The position numbers and the translations under genes are program-made. Below, piece after piece: positions 50,382-59,505 of a stretch of DNA of 64,000 bases. Source of the DNA: JAPYTY01 sp036338435 (lineage in GTDB: Bacteria > Acidobacteriota > UBA6911 > RPQK01 > JADFOI01). Each line of letters opens with the position of its first letter. Positions within the stretch are counted from its first letter, which is position 1. Below the pieces are notes generated by a model. It was not told where the DNA came from. It did not search any database and saw only the letters and a program-made list of their open reading frames with translations. The stretch is taken from positions 1 through 64,000 of the forward strand of contig JAYZCG010000049.1 of NCBI GenBank assembly GCA_036338435.1, in the 5' to 3' direction.

Positions 50382-50402
50382 ATGGCGAAAACGAATAATT
50401 GA
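50382..50402 (+). CDS. Possible 6-codon leader frame ending in the start of copy 2
   Basis: ATG 50382, six codons (MAKTNN) and TGA at 50400-50402, which overlaps the TTG (50399) that opens the following frame. A GGGAGGA sits 12 nt upstream. It could couple translation into the DUF5916 gene, whose start is otherwise a TTG. Very short and possibly chance. Confidence 0.15.
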   Translation: MAKTNN

Positions 50403-50422
50403 GTCTTGGGGAGAAGAGTAGA

Positions 50423-52597
50423 TTGAGGGTACGAGAACAAGGGCTAATCTTTACAGCTATTTTGCTGAGCCACACCCTGATATGGGCCCAGAACGTCACC
50501 AACACGGAGAAACCCCTCCCCAGACAAATTATTGCCTATCACACAGATGACCCGATTAAAATGGATGGCATCCTGGATGAACCAGATTGGCAAAACGCCA
50601 TGGCTGCTACCAATTTTATCCAGCGAGAACCCTATCAAGGTGAGCCGGCAACAGAAACTACAGAGATTCGAATTTTGTACGATAACGAGGCTATCTACTT
50701 TGGAGTTTGGGCATGGGATCGTGACCCGGAAAAACTTATCATCAATCACCTAGAACAGGACTTTTCTCACCGGGATGATGATGGTATCTCCTTCTATATC
50801 GACACTTTTAATGACGATCGCAACTGCTATGGATTTTACATTAACCCCGCCGGAGCCAAACGTGAGATGCAGTCGGTGGATGAAGGGATGTTTCAAATCT
50901 TTGACTGGGAAGACGTATGGGACGTTAAGACGCAAATCACTCACGAGGGATGGTTTGCAGAAGTGAAAATCCCCTTTAAATCGCTACGGTTTTCAAAGGA
51001 TCGCATACAAACCTGGGGAATTAATTTCCAAAGACGTATTCGTCGTAAAAATGAACAAAGCTTCTGGGCTCCTATGCCACGTCGCTTCATGGCCTTTGTC
51101 ATGTCCTATGCGGGAGATCTACAAGGTCTGGAAAATCTTCCCCGTGAACCCAACGTCAAAATAAAACCATTTATTACTTCGCATCTACAGGAATTGGAAG
51201 GGGCCGACTTAAACAGTCAAGTCGACCTTGGGATCGATCTCAAATACAGTCTGACCACTGGACTCACACTCGATGGGACATTGAACACTGATTTCTCTCA
51301 AGTGGAAGTGGATATCCAGAAAATTAATCTCACCCGCTTTAGCCTATTCTTTCCAGAAAAACGAGATTTTTTTCTGGAAAATGCTGGGATTTTTAGTTTT
51401 GGAGAAGTTGATTTTCGCGGTAACAGCGCAAGAGAACTCATACCTTTTTTTAGCCGTCGTATCGGCTTAGCAAAGGACGGGCGGCCGATTCCAATTGTTG
51501 GAGGAGGGCGCCTGACAGGACGTGTCGGCCAGTATGGTTTAGGGTTTTTGAACATGCAGACACGAGCAACTGATTCCGAGCCTACTAACAATTTCACGGT
51601 GGCACGAATCAAGCGAAATATTCTTAATCAATCAGAACTGGGAGCAATTTTCATCAACCGTCAGTCTAACAGTTCGGGAGATTATAACCGTACATACGGA
51701 GTAGAGGCTAAATTTCGATTCTGGCAGGACTTTAGGATCGTCTCCTTTCTCGCTGCTACCCAAACCCCTGGCATGGTGAAGGACAACTTAGCAGGTCGTA
51801 TCTGGATGGAATGGAAAACCAATCGATGGGAAGCACGGACTGGATACTTCGATATCGGGGAAAACTTCAACGCCGAGGTAGGCTTTGTCCCTCGCCGAAA
51901 TATCCGTAAAGGTGATAGTTCCGCTGGCTGGAGGTTCCGCCCTCGCAAAATCTCCTGGATCCGGGAATTTTTTCCTAACGTCCGGAGCCAATACATCACA
52001 GATCACGACAACCGACTGGTGACTCGCATCACCGACTTTCGTTTTCAAACGAGTTTCCACAATGGGGCTTTCTTTGCAGTAGGACGGAGTACAAGGTTTG
52101 AACGGCTGGATGACTCCTTCCTGATCCGAAATCAAATTGAGGTAATTCATGGAGACTACAATTTTAGTCGTTGGTTTGCGCAATTCCGATCCAATCCGAG
52201 TGCTACCTTATCCGGGAAATTACGATATGAAACCGGAGACTTCTGGGATGGAATCAGTGAAGGTGTGCGACTTGGTTTGACTTTACGTCCCCACTACAAA
52301 TTCTCTACTTCGGTTGAAATGCAACGGGACAACATCACGCTCAAATATGGGAAGCTTAGCACTAGGCTCCTAAATGCACGTGTCGAATATCGATTTAATA
52401 CTAAAATGTTTTTAAGCGCCCTAATCCAGTACAACAGTGATCAAGAACAGATAAACACCCACCTTCGATTCAACCTCATACATCGGCCCCTAAGCGATAT
52501 TTACCTAGTTTACAATGAACAACGAAACATCAATCAGCAGATCCCAATCGACAAATCTCTGTCCTTTAAATACACGCATATGCTCGATCTGTTTTGA
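50423..52597 (+). CDS. DUF5916 outer-membrane protein with CBM9-like domain (copy 2)
   Basis: About 724 residues from TTG 50423 (GGGGAGAAG 7 nt upstream); TTG 50399 is an alternative, and no ATG fits. Signal peptide LIFTAILLSHTLIWAQ. Same architecture as copy 1: CBM9-like domain (IKMDGILDEPDWQNAMAATNF, GISFYIDTFNDDRN), the FFPEKRDFFLENAGIF hallmark and the terminal KYTHMLDLF. More than half of the residues agree with copy 1 by eye. The two may form paired barrels or bind related ligands. Confidence 0.83.
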   Translation: MRVREQGLIFTAILLSHTLIWAQNVTNTEKPLPRQIIAYHTDDPIKMDGILDEPDWQNAMAATNFIQREPYQGEPATETTEIRILYDNEAIYFGVWAWDRDPEKLIINHLEQDFSHRDDDGISFYIDTFNDDRNCYGFYINPAGAKREMQSVDEGMFQIFDWEDVWDVKTQITHEGWFAEVKIPFKSLRFSKDRIQTWGINFQRRIRRKNEQSFWAPMPRRFMAFVMSYAGDLQGLENLPREPNVKIKPFITSHLQELEGADLNSQVDLGIDLKYSLTTGLTLDGTLNTDFSQVEVDIQKINLTRFSLFFPEKRDFFLENAGIFSFGEVDFRGNSARELIPFFSRRIGLAKDGRPIPIVGGGRLTGRVGQYGLGFLNMQTRATDSEPTNNFTVARIKRNILNQSELGAIFINRQSNSSGDYNRTYGVEAKFRFWQDFRIVSFLAATQTPGMVKDNLAGRIWMEWKTNRWEARTGYFDIGENFNAEVGFVPRRNIRKGDSSAGWRFRPRKISWIREFFPNVRSQYITDHDNRLVTRITDFRFQTSFHNGAFFAVGRSTRFERLDDSFLIRNQIEVIHGDYNFSRWFAQFRSNPSATLSGKLRYETGDFWDGISEGVRLGLTLRPHYKFSTSVEMQRDNITLKYGKLSTRLLNARVEYRFNTKMFLSALIQYNSDQEQINTHLRFNLIHRPLSDIYLVYNEQRNINQQIPIDKSLSFKYTHMLDLF
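51341..51403 (+). repeat. 63-nt tract shared with 49067-49129, copy 2
   Basis: Second copy of the near-identical tract inside the second DUF5916 gene, 2.27 kb from the first and in the same codon frame. Confidence 0.7.
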
Positions 52598-52630
52598 CCT
52601 GGGCCACTGCCTTGAGGGCAATTTCCAACT

Positions 52631-53470
52631 TTATGTTAACTCGGAAGAGCGATGCGACCTGGTACTACTCATCTCGTTGAGAGATCCACGACGGTAACCC
52701 TGAAGATCCAGTGCGACATGAGTGAATCCGTTTTGACGAAAACGATGGATTATCTCATCACGTACTTCCTTCTTCACAATGTTGTGGAACTCTTGAGGGG
52801 CTACTTCAATGCGTGCCATCTGATCGTGATAGCGCACCCGAAAAATTTTAAATCCCAAATCATGGAGTACTCTTTCACAACTCTCTACTTGAGCCAAACG
52901 TTCCGAACTGATGCGGGTCCCATAGGGGAAGCGGCTGGATAAGCAAGCCAACGCAGGTTTGTCCCAAATGGGTAAATCCATACGCCTTGAGGCTTCACGG
53001 ATATCTGCTTTGGTAAAACCACATTCATCCAAAGGGGACCTGACCCCATTTTCGATGCCCGCTTTACGGCCGGGCCGATGATCCCCGCGATCATCCTGGT
53101 TAAACCCATCCAATACATGAGTGATCCCTAGACGTTTGGCCTCTTGAACTGCTATCCCATAGACCTCTATCTTACAAAAATAACAACGGTTCACTGGATT
53201 GCTAGTGTAGCGTGGATCATCGAGCTCGTGCGATTCAACTAATAAATGTCGTGCTCCTAGCTTTTTCGCCAAAAGGCTTGCTTCAGTACCCTCCCGTTTT
53301 GCTAAACTGGAGGAGACCGCTGTCAACGCCACCGCTTTGTCTCCAAGCACACCTACCGACTCGGCTAATAGAAACCCCGAATCGACCCCTCCTGAAAAGC
53401 ACACCATCACCTGTCCGAACTCCTGAAGTAGCTTCCGCAGTTGGGTGATTTTGTCCTCTAATTGGACCAT
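52631..53470 (-). CDS. larE: LarE-type ATP-dependent sulfur transferase
   Basis: 279 residues from ATG 53470. PP-loop SGGVDSGFLLAESVG at 26-40; then NRCYFCKIEVYG and KPALACLSSRFPYGTRIS. The Cys of the last motif is residue 176, the same number as the sacrificial Cys176 of the Lactobacillus plantarum enzyme, which supports this start. LarE donates sulfur to make the nickel-pincer nucleotide of lactate racemase-type LarA enzymes. No larA, larB or larC is in the window, so the partner genes lie elsewhere or the protein serves another pathway. Convergent with the DUF5916 gene, divergent from the nucleoside transporter. Confidence 0.88.
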   Translation of the reverse strand: MVQLEDKITQLRKLLQEFGQVMVCFSGGVDSGFLLAESVGVLGDKAVALTAVSSSLAKREGTEASLLAKKLGARHLLVESHELDDPRYTSNPVNRCYFCKIEVYGIAVQEAKRLGITHVLDGFNQDDRGDHRPGRKAGIENGVRSPLDECGFTKADIREASRRMDLPIWDKPALACLSSRFPYGTRISSERLAQVESCERVLHDLGFKIFRVRYHDQMARIEVAPQEFHNIVKKEVRDEIIHRFRQNGFTHVALDLQGYRRGSLNEMSSTRSHRSSELT

Positions 53471-53586
53471 GGAAGGGATTGTATGGGCAGATAAAGGAGC
53501 GGTCAACGTTGTTAGTTTTTAATTTTCTGAGATTGTGGAGTTGAAATGTAAAATTTTCTTCAGGTCAAGATGCTAATAATAGTATC

Positions 53587-54891
53587 GTGACTATCCTTAA
53601 TCTCATTTCTCTGGTAGGTCTCCTTGTCTTAGCAGGTCTTGCCTGGGCAATTGGAGGATTCCGACGACCTGTTGCCTGGAGAACCATCACTGGTGCAGGA
53701 ATAGTAATGCTAGTGATGGGAATCCCCGTGTTTATACTCCCCCAGACCAGAGTTCTGCTATTAATTGTCAATGACCTAGTTGTGGCTCTACTAGGTGCTA
53801 GCCGGGTGGGCGCTGAGTTTCTTCTGGGACCACTAACACTCAATCCTGGGGAAACCACTATAGCAGGAGAGCCCTCAGTGGGTTTTGTCCTAGCAGCCCA
53901 GGTACTCCCGGCGGTTATTTTCTTTGCCTCTCTGATGGCAGTCGGTTACCACGTGGGCATCATCCAGCCTATCATCCAATTATTCGGTCGACTATTCAGA
54001 AAAACCTTGCAACTCTCAGGAGCAGAATCTTTAGCTGGCTCATCCAACATTTTTGTGGGGATAGAATCAGCTACCACTGTTAGACCCTACTTAGAAACGA
54101 TGACCCGCTCTGAGCTACTCACCCTTCTAACCTGTGCGATGTCCACCGTTGCCTCCACTACACTTGCTCTGTATGTGTTCTTTCTTCAGGAACCATTCCC
54201 CCAAATCGCTGGACATCTGATATCAGCATCGGTGCTCTCCATACCCGCAGCCGCACTAGTTTCTAAGCTAATAATCCCTGAAAATGGACAGCCCAGAACT
54301 ATGGGCTCCCTACCTCCCCCGGTCGAGTCACAACTCCACAGTAATGCCATGGCCGCACTGAGCGCTGGCTCCTGGGATGGGCTTAGACTCGCCGCTGGTA
54401 TCGCCACACTGCTCATAGCGATTCTCGGCTTGGTAGGCCTTATCGACCTGATGCTTAGCAAAGTTATGGCTCCTCTAGATGTTTGGGTGGGAACAACACT
54501 TACGCTCCAACAGATTCTAGGCTGGGTCTTCACCCCCCTGGCTTGGTTGCTAGGCATCGAATCAAGCGATGTCCTGCAGGCCGGACAGTTACTAGGTCAA
54601 CGCATGCTGTTAACCGAGGTAGTGGCCTACCAACAGTTGGGAGAAATGGCTACGGCCGAGACTTTGTCCCCACGTACCATATTAGTCCTCTCATATGCTT
54701 TGTGCGGATTTGCACACGTGGCTTCAGTAGGCATTTTTGTGGGCGGTATTACCGCTTTAGTCCCCTGTCGCAGAGATGATTTGTCCTCTTTAGCCTTTCC
54801 AGCGTTGGCTGGATCTACCCTGGCTACCCTCATGACCGGAGCCCTGGCCGGGCTCTTTTACCACGGCCAGCATGGGATTTTGGGATTTTAG
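53587..54891 (+). CDS. Concentrative nucleoside transporter (CNT family)
   Basis: 434 residues with about 10 hydrophobic segments. The family core is recognisable: VLPAVIFFASLMAVGYHVG, SGAESLAGSSNIFVGIESA (substrate/sodium site), TLLTCAMSTVASTTLALYV and HLISASVLSIPAAALVSKLI. These carriers import nucleosides with Na+ or H+. The start is GTG 53587 with no clear ribosome site, so the true N-terminus may differ by a few residues. Separate transcription unit, divergent from larE. Confidence 0.88.
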   Translation: MTILNLISLVGLLVLAGLAWAIGGFRRPVAWRTITGAGIVMLVMGIPVFILPQTRVLLLIVNDLVVALLGASRVGAEFLLGPLTLNPGETTIAGEPSVGFVLAAQVLPAVIFFASLMAVGYHVGIIQPIIQLFGRLFRKTLQLSGAESLAGSSNIFVGIESATTVRPYLETMTRSELLTLLTCAMSTVASTTLALYVFFLQEPFPQIAGHLISASVLSIPAAALVSKLIIPENGQPRTMGSLPPPVESQLHSNAMAALSAGSWDGLRLAAGIATLLIAILGLVGLIDLMLSKVMAPLDVWVGTTLTLQQILGWVFTPLAWLLGIESSDVLQAGQLLGQRMLLTEVVAYQQLGEMATAETLSPRTILVLSYALCGFAHVASVGIFVGGITALVPCRRDDLSSLAFPALAGSTLATLMTGALAGLFYHGQHGILGF

Positions 54892-55003
54892 ACAAGGCCC
54901 ACTTCGGGGTTTGGAGTTGAAATCCACAACTTAAACACAGTAAACCCCAAACGCACTGAAGTAGACGAGAGAACTAACAGAAATAATGGCATCCAGTCTG
55001 CAC

Positions 55004-56560
55004 TTAGAATTCCTGTCGATTGTTGGCAATGTACTCGCCAATCCGATTACCTAAAGCTACGATAGTAAGTGTTGGCTGGATTGCCACGGCGCCCGGAATC
55101 AACATGGGTCCCACAACAAATAAATTTGGAATGTCATGAGTTTGGCCATGCCCATTTGTAACCGACTCAGTCGGATCGGATCCCATGCGCAATCCTCCCA
55201 ACCAGTATGAACCTCGAGTTGGCCCGTCGCTCCACACGTCTTTGGCTCCGGCTGCTTCGAAAGCTTCTTCCCCTCGTTTCCGGGCCTCTTGGCTCAGCTT
55301 GTGATCATTGTCACTAAACCGATAGGTGATCTTCGCCGCTGGTATTCCGTATTCATCCTTAACTGAGTCGTCGATGGTAACACGGTTGTCCAGAGACACC
55401 GTGGCCCGACCCCATACGCTCAGGGCTCCGTTATTTCTGAACGTCGCCATGTGACGCACTAAATCGTGACCCCACAACGGTCCCTTTTGATTGGCATAAC
55501 TCAATGGATGACCAGTAGAACTAGCTTCAAAAGTCCAGCCTCCCCAATAACCACGCTTCGAATCGGTCTTGTAAAAATGACGACTTTCCAGGTTGTTCAA
55601 ATTAAATCCCCTGAATCCGTCAACCTTCTCGTCGTAGGTGCCTCGTATCCGCCCACCCAGAATGCAGGTTAGTCCCCGACCCACTAGGCCCGAAGAATTG
55701 GCTAATCCATCTGGAAACTGGGAGGTTGCCGAGTTGAGCAGAAGCCTAGGTGACTCTATTGTCCAACCTGCCGCCACCACAAGAGTGGCCTCCTGTTCCT
55801 GCTCGACACCTTGAGCATCAAAATACACCACACTACGAGCTCTTCCTCGACTGTCCATTCTGATCTGGGTGGCGTAACTTCGGGGGCGCACCTCTACTCC
55901 CAACTTTATAGCCTGAGGAAAGTGGGTTATAGCAGTATTGGCCTTAGCACCAATGGGGCATCCCATCATGCATCCGCCGCAGTAATTACAGGCTGGACGA
56001 CCTTTGTAGATGCGGGAATTAATGGCAACAGATCCAGAATAGGAGGGGATTCCCAACTTGTCAAAACCTCTTTTCAGGAGTTGATTAGCATAAAACAATT
56101 CGTGGGGAGGATTTGGGGGATTTCCCTGGACATAGCCTGGGGTAGCACCGCTAGTACTGCCTGAAACACCCAATTGAGCCTCAGCTTTTTCATAATAGGG
56201 CACTAAGTCAGCGTAGGCAAAAGGCCAGTCAGCCCCCATACCTTCCAGAGTTTCTTGCTTAAAGTCCTCTTCTTCAAAACGACCCACAGCAGCCGTCCAA
56301 TGATTCATACCACCCCCCACACCCCAACTGCTATGAGGAGCTCTTCCTACCCTATCCCCAACTTGTGTAACCGGCATGTTCCACCGGAAGCGTCCCGGCA
56401 TTTCTAGGGGATTATGAATATAGTCGGTTAATGGATTCCACCAGGGACCTACTTCCAGAACCACTACTTTGAGGCCCGCTTCGGCCAGGGCTAAAGACAG
56501 GGACCCCCCAGCGGCTCCACTTCCCACGATACAGACGTCAACCTTTTCATTTTGTGCCAT
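55004..56560 (-). CDS. GMC-type FAD oxidoreductase with cysteine cluster and His-to-Tyr change
   Basis: 518 residues. FAD motif VCIVGSGAAGGSLSLALAEAG. The Cys insert ACNYCGGCMMGCPIGAKAN has C-x2-C-x2-C-x3-C spacing as in gluconate/fructose dehydrogenase-type large subunits. The C-terminus has NLFVVGPMLIPGAVAIQPTLTIVALG. In the motif that normally reads His-x-x-Gly-Gly/Thr-x-Arg-Met-Gly, this protein has SYWLGGLRMGSDP, with Tyr (codon 55205-55207) where the active-site His sits. Paired with a Tat-type small subunit 26 nt upstream. More typical of the gluconate dehydrogenase group than the other two GMC enzymes here. Confidence 0.85.
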   Translation of the reverse strand: MAQNEKVDVCIVGSGAAGGSLSLALAEAGLKVVVLEVGPWWNPLTDYIHNPLEMPGRFRWNMPVTQVGDRVGRAPHSSWGVGGGMNHWTAAVGRFEEEDFKQETLEGMGADWPFAYADLVPYYEKAEAQLGVSGSTSGATPGYVQGNPPNPPHELFYANQLLKRGFDKLGIPSYSGSVAINSRIYKGRPACNYCGGCMMGCPIGAKANTAITHFPQAIKLGVEVRPRSYATQIRMDSRGRARSVVYFDAQGVEQEQEATLVVAAGWTIESPRLLLNSATSQFPDGLANSSGLVGRGLTCILGGRIRGTYDEKVDGFRGFNLNNLESRHFYKTDSKRGYWGGWTFEASSTGHPLSYANQKGPLWGHDLVRHMATFRNNGALSVWGRATVSLDNRVTIDDSVKDEYGIPAAKITYRFSDNDHKLSQEARKRGEEAFEAAGAKDVWSDGPTRGSYWLGGLRMGSDPTESVTNGHGQTHDIPNLFVVGPMLIPGAVAIQPTLTIVALGNRIGEYIANNRQEF

Positions 56561-56586
56561 TTATCGATCTCCTTTAGTTGTGACAA

Positions 56587-57135
56587 TTAGATGGTAGGTT
56601 TCTTATCCACATCCGGAAAACCCTCATTGGCCGAGCAAAAGGCGTGAGTCGTTCCTGCCCGATGTCCTGAAGCCACAAAGATACCAACCGGTGAAACATA
56701 AAAAGCCTCCAATGTGTGTCGTCTAATGACCGCAAAGAAGGTACTGTCCTCGATTTCTTTAAGAAGACTCTGCTGTTTATTGAAATCGAGTCCATAAAAG
56801 GCTATACCGAACTGTTCTTTAGCGTTTTTGTCCAAACTTGCTAAACCCTCTTGATATTGAGGTAACAATGCAGCGTCTTCGGTTGCCCTGGAGTTGATGT
56901 GCACTACTACGCCGACCTCCGCAGCACCCGGATGGGCAGTGGTAGGAATGATCTGGGCAGCAACAGCTGCAATACTCAGAACCTCGCCAGTGTCAAACAA
57001 AATAGGATCTGCTGAGCCCTGTGGTTCAATCAAAACAGATCCAAAAGTATGCCCTTTAACCTCCCGAATAAATGCATACGTGGCTCCAGCCACCAGGACA
57101 GTGCCCTTGAGGAATTCTCTCCTTTTAACACTCAT
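56587..57135 (-). CDS. Tat-signal Gluconate_2-dh3 family small subunit
   Basis: 182 residues with a Tat-like signal (VKRREFLKGTVLVAGATYAF). The mature part contains EVLSIAAVAAQIIPTTAHPGAAEVGVV and a C-terminal FCSANEGFPDVDKKPTI, consistent with the gluconate 2-dehydrogenase subunit 3 family. Strong GAGGAGGT ribosome site before ATG 57135. It is the upstream member of a two-gene unit with the GMC enzyme and is only distantly related to the pair at 2584-3946. Confidence 0.8.
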   Translation of the reverse strand: MSVKRREFLKGTVLVAGATYAFIREVKGHTFGSVLIEPQGSADPILFDTGEVLSIAAVAAQIIPTTAHPGAAEVGVVVHINSRATEDAALLPQYQEGLASLDKNAKEQFGIAFYGLDFNKQQSLLKEIEDSTFFAVIRRHTLEAFYVSPVGIFVASGHRAGTTHAFCSANEGFPDVDKKPTI

Positions 57136-57219
57136 AGCTACATACCTCCTCTAATTAGCCGAACCCTATCACTTAAAACTAATATCCGCAGGCACTTAGA
57201 CCCCACAGTATCAGTTCAA

Positions 57220-59202
57220 CTACTGACGGAACGGTTTGCCTATGTGTTCCACCTCATGATCTTCAAAACTATAACTGGGCCCCACCGAGTCAATTTCAAA
57301 ATCCGCGGCCAAAACCTGTTGGAGTACAATGATCTTACCACCCACCATCGTCATTAAGGGGCGTATCTTCAAAATATCATCAACTGGGATGGTAAAGTAA
57401 TCTCGATCAAGAACTGCCATATCGGCTAATTTCCCGACCTCCAACGTCCCCAGTTTATCGGGCTTCGTGACATATTCAGCCGCCCAGCTGGTGAACATCT
57501 TCATGGCGTGTACTCGTTCGATACGCTCTTCTGGTTGCCATACCTTGCCATCATAACGTCGTGTAACCAACTGCCAGTGTTGATAGAATGGAGGCTGAAA
57601 GCCTCTCCCGATGCTTCCCTCTCCTCCTTTTCTCAGAGCTCCTCCTCCATAGTGCTGCCCCACCAGTTTTACGCCGGATTCGATATAGGTTTTAAAAGGC
57701 AGAATAAAGGGTTCGATTTTAGGACCGTAATCCGCGATGAAATCAGGAGCATACCGGATATAGTCTGCGCCACAGCTAAGAATAATGCCGTATTTTTTCA
57801 AGCCTTCCAGGATATCTGGCTGCTGGCCAATCACGTCGCAGTGCTCGCCAGTCATGTGCATGTCGTGTACCTGTTGTATGGTCCACCCATTGACCTCCCG
57901 AGCTCGATCGATCATCCTCATAAAAGCACGGGCACTTTCACTGCCACAAATGTGTACTCCAGCAAGTCGCCATCCTGACTTCATGGCATTCTCTAAAACA
58001 TCCCATGGAAGATCACCCGGCTTGGGACACACCTCTCGAGATTTAATGTGAGCAGGGGCTGGAACATCAGGGCCAGTACAGGATTCTGGATAATTGGAGT
58101 CCCAACGCTCAGAGGCAACACCATCAATCCAAAAATAGTCGTCACCGAGACCCTGAAGCACGCCAGTGCGCCGATAGATTTGGCGAGTTTGCTGAGGATC
58201 TGTGGGCATGCGATGCACTTCATAATGGGCTGAGAAACGAATCGGCATCTGCCCCAGGCTCACCAGAGCCGAATATCCTGACATAATCTTTGGGAACTGG
58301 ATTCTCGATGCAAAGGTGGTCACACCCAAAGCAGCAAACTCCTCTGAAAGGATCTTCAAACCCTGTGCCAAAGTAGCAGGGGGAAGCTGTTCTAGAAATA
58401 GCTCCCAGGTAATGACGCTCATCTCCTGGCTCCCTACCCATCCAATAGTCGGGATATCTTGCCCGATATCTACCCCATGCATGGTCTCTTGAATTGACTC
58501 CGAATAGCCAGGCATGAACTCGTTCAAGGCTTCTAGTGCCTTCGAGTTGATCCAACCTCTAGTAGAGGGGCGTAAAAGGACCGGATTTTCATCACCTCCC
58601 CACAAATCAATTGTTTGTTTGTCGGTTAATCGACGCGTCCAGGACCAAACCCGCAATTCGGTTGGGGCATCAGGATGTGACCGTACGTTGAGCACCACCC
58701 AATCCCCAGGATTGGCCTCTTCAACCGCTTCCTTCAATGCATCTCGAATATTAGCTTGTGTCTCTTCCAGCGTACGTTCGGCATCCGTACTAGCCACATA
58801 TACACCGTCCGGAGGGTATTTGAATCCCAATCGATCTAGATAACGGGTGACTCCACCATACAAGTGAGTATGTGGTTCAATAATGCCAGGAATCAACGTA
58901 CGCCCTTTCAAGTCCAGGACCTTAGTTATAGGTCCAATCAAAGGCTTCATATCATTTGTAGTGCCCAACTGCATGATTCGATGACCTTTAACTGCGACGG
59001 CCTGATAGACATTCCCTACGTCATTAGAGTTAGAAACATCATCCATACTGACAATGTTCCCATTAACAAAAACGGTATCGGCATAGCCCGACTTGGCTAC
59101 TACTGGGGACAATTGGGCAAAGGACGTGGACAACTGAGCTCCGAAAACTAAAAGCCCCAGCCAAAACCCAAGGGACGGTCGCACGACGTTGTAGTGACTC
59201 AT
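57220..59202 (-). CDS. Secreted amidohydrolase-3 family protein (paralogue B)
   Basis: 660 residues with a signal peptide (GFWLGLLVFGAQLSTSFAQ). ADTVFVNGNIVSMDD, HxH in GIIEPHTHLYGG, His in LAGVHICGSES, His in MTGEHCDVIGQQPDI and a C-terminal GTLEVGKLADMAVLDRDYFT. The metal-site Ser-Asp segment is replaced by KLVGQHYGGGALRKGG, the same change as at 16852-18843, its close paralogue. GGGAGGAAA ribosome site. Three GATACC direct repeats lie just upstream. Followed after 84 nt by the Gluconate_2-dh3/GMC pair, so hydrolysis and oxidation may be linked. Confidence 0.78.
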   Translation of the reverse strand: MSHYNVVRPSLGFWLGLLVFGAQLSTSFAQLSPVVAKSGYADTVFVNGNIVSMDDVSNSNDVGNVYQAVAVKGHRIMQLGTTNDMKPLIGPITKVLDLKGRTLIPGIIEPHTHLYGGVTRYLDRLGFKYPPDGVYVASTDAERTLEETQANIRDALKEAVEEANPGDWVVLNVRSHPDAPTELRVWSWTRRLTDKQTIDLWGGDENPVLLRPSTRGWINSKALEALNEFMPGYSESIQETMHGVDIGQDIPTIGWVGSQEMSVITWELFLEQLPPATLAQGLKILSEEFAALGVTTFASRIQFPKIMSGYSALVSLGQMPIRFSAHYEVHRMPTDPQQTRQIYRRTGVLQGLGDDYFWIDGVASERWDSNYPESCTGPDVPAPAHIKSREVCPKPGDLPWDVLENAMKSGWRLAGVHICGSESARAFMRMIDRAREVNGWTIQQVHDMHMTGEHCDVIGQQPDILEGLKKYGIILSCGADYIRYAPDFIADYGPKIEPFILPFKTYIESGVKLVGQHYGGGALRKGGEGSIGRGFQPPFYQHWQLVTRRYDGKVWQPEERIERVHAMKMFTSWAAEYVTKPDKLGTLEVGKLADMAVLDRDYFTIPVDDILKIRPLMTMVGGKIIVLQQVLAADFEIDSVGPSYSFEDHEVEHIGKPFRQ

Positions 59203-59505
59203 AAAAGATTTCCTCCCAGACTATACAGACTAGATACCATGATACCGATACCTAGATTGTAAAGAGCCCCGCCCCCGAACACAAAGTAAATATTCTGTTT
59301 CAGGCAACAACTTTAGGATCTGAGGTACAAGACAGATTGTCTATCTTGTACTCTTTTCAACGCTCATATATTTTATTTAGAATTCATGGTGTTTGGAATT
59401 CGTGCATGATAAATTTCGTTTGATGACAATCCATGCAATACTTCAAATTCAAATAAAATAAAAGTTGTTTCTCCTTTTTCTTTACAATACACACAGTCCG
59501 TAAAG
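59203..59505. other. AT-rich divergent intergenic region with repeats
   Basis: 303 nt without a convincing gene, between divergent genes. It holds three GATACC direct repeats (59233-59238, 59241-59246, 59247-59252) near the leftward start, a strong palindrome (59325-59351), two GAATTC copies flanking a 10-nt spacer (59380s-59390s) and an A/T-rich run ahead of the UbiD start. No consensus promoter pair was found. Confidence 0.5.
59325..59351. promoter_or_regulatory. 27-nt palindrome, probable operator
   Basis: GTACAAGACAGA (59325-59336) and TCTATCTTGTAC (59340-59351) match in 11 of 12 positions around a TTG centre. The size and symmetry fit a dimeric regulator site controlling the amidohydrolase on one side, UbiD on the other, or both. 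Confidence 0.5.

Noticed and set aside
54907..54970. GGGGTTT/AAACCCC hairpin between CNT and GMC genes
   Set aside because: Seven pairs with a loop of more than 30 nt and no U-run; too weak to call a terminator.
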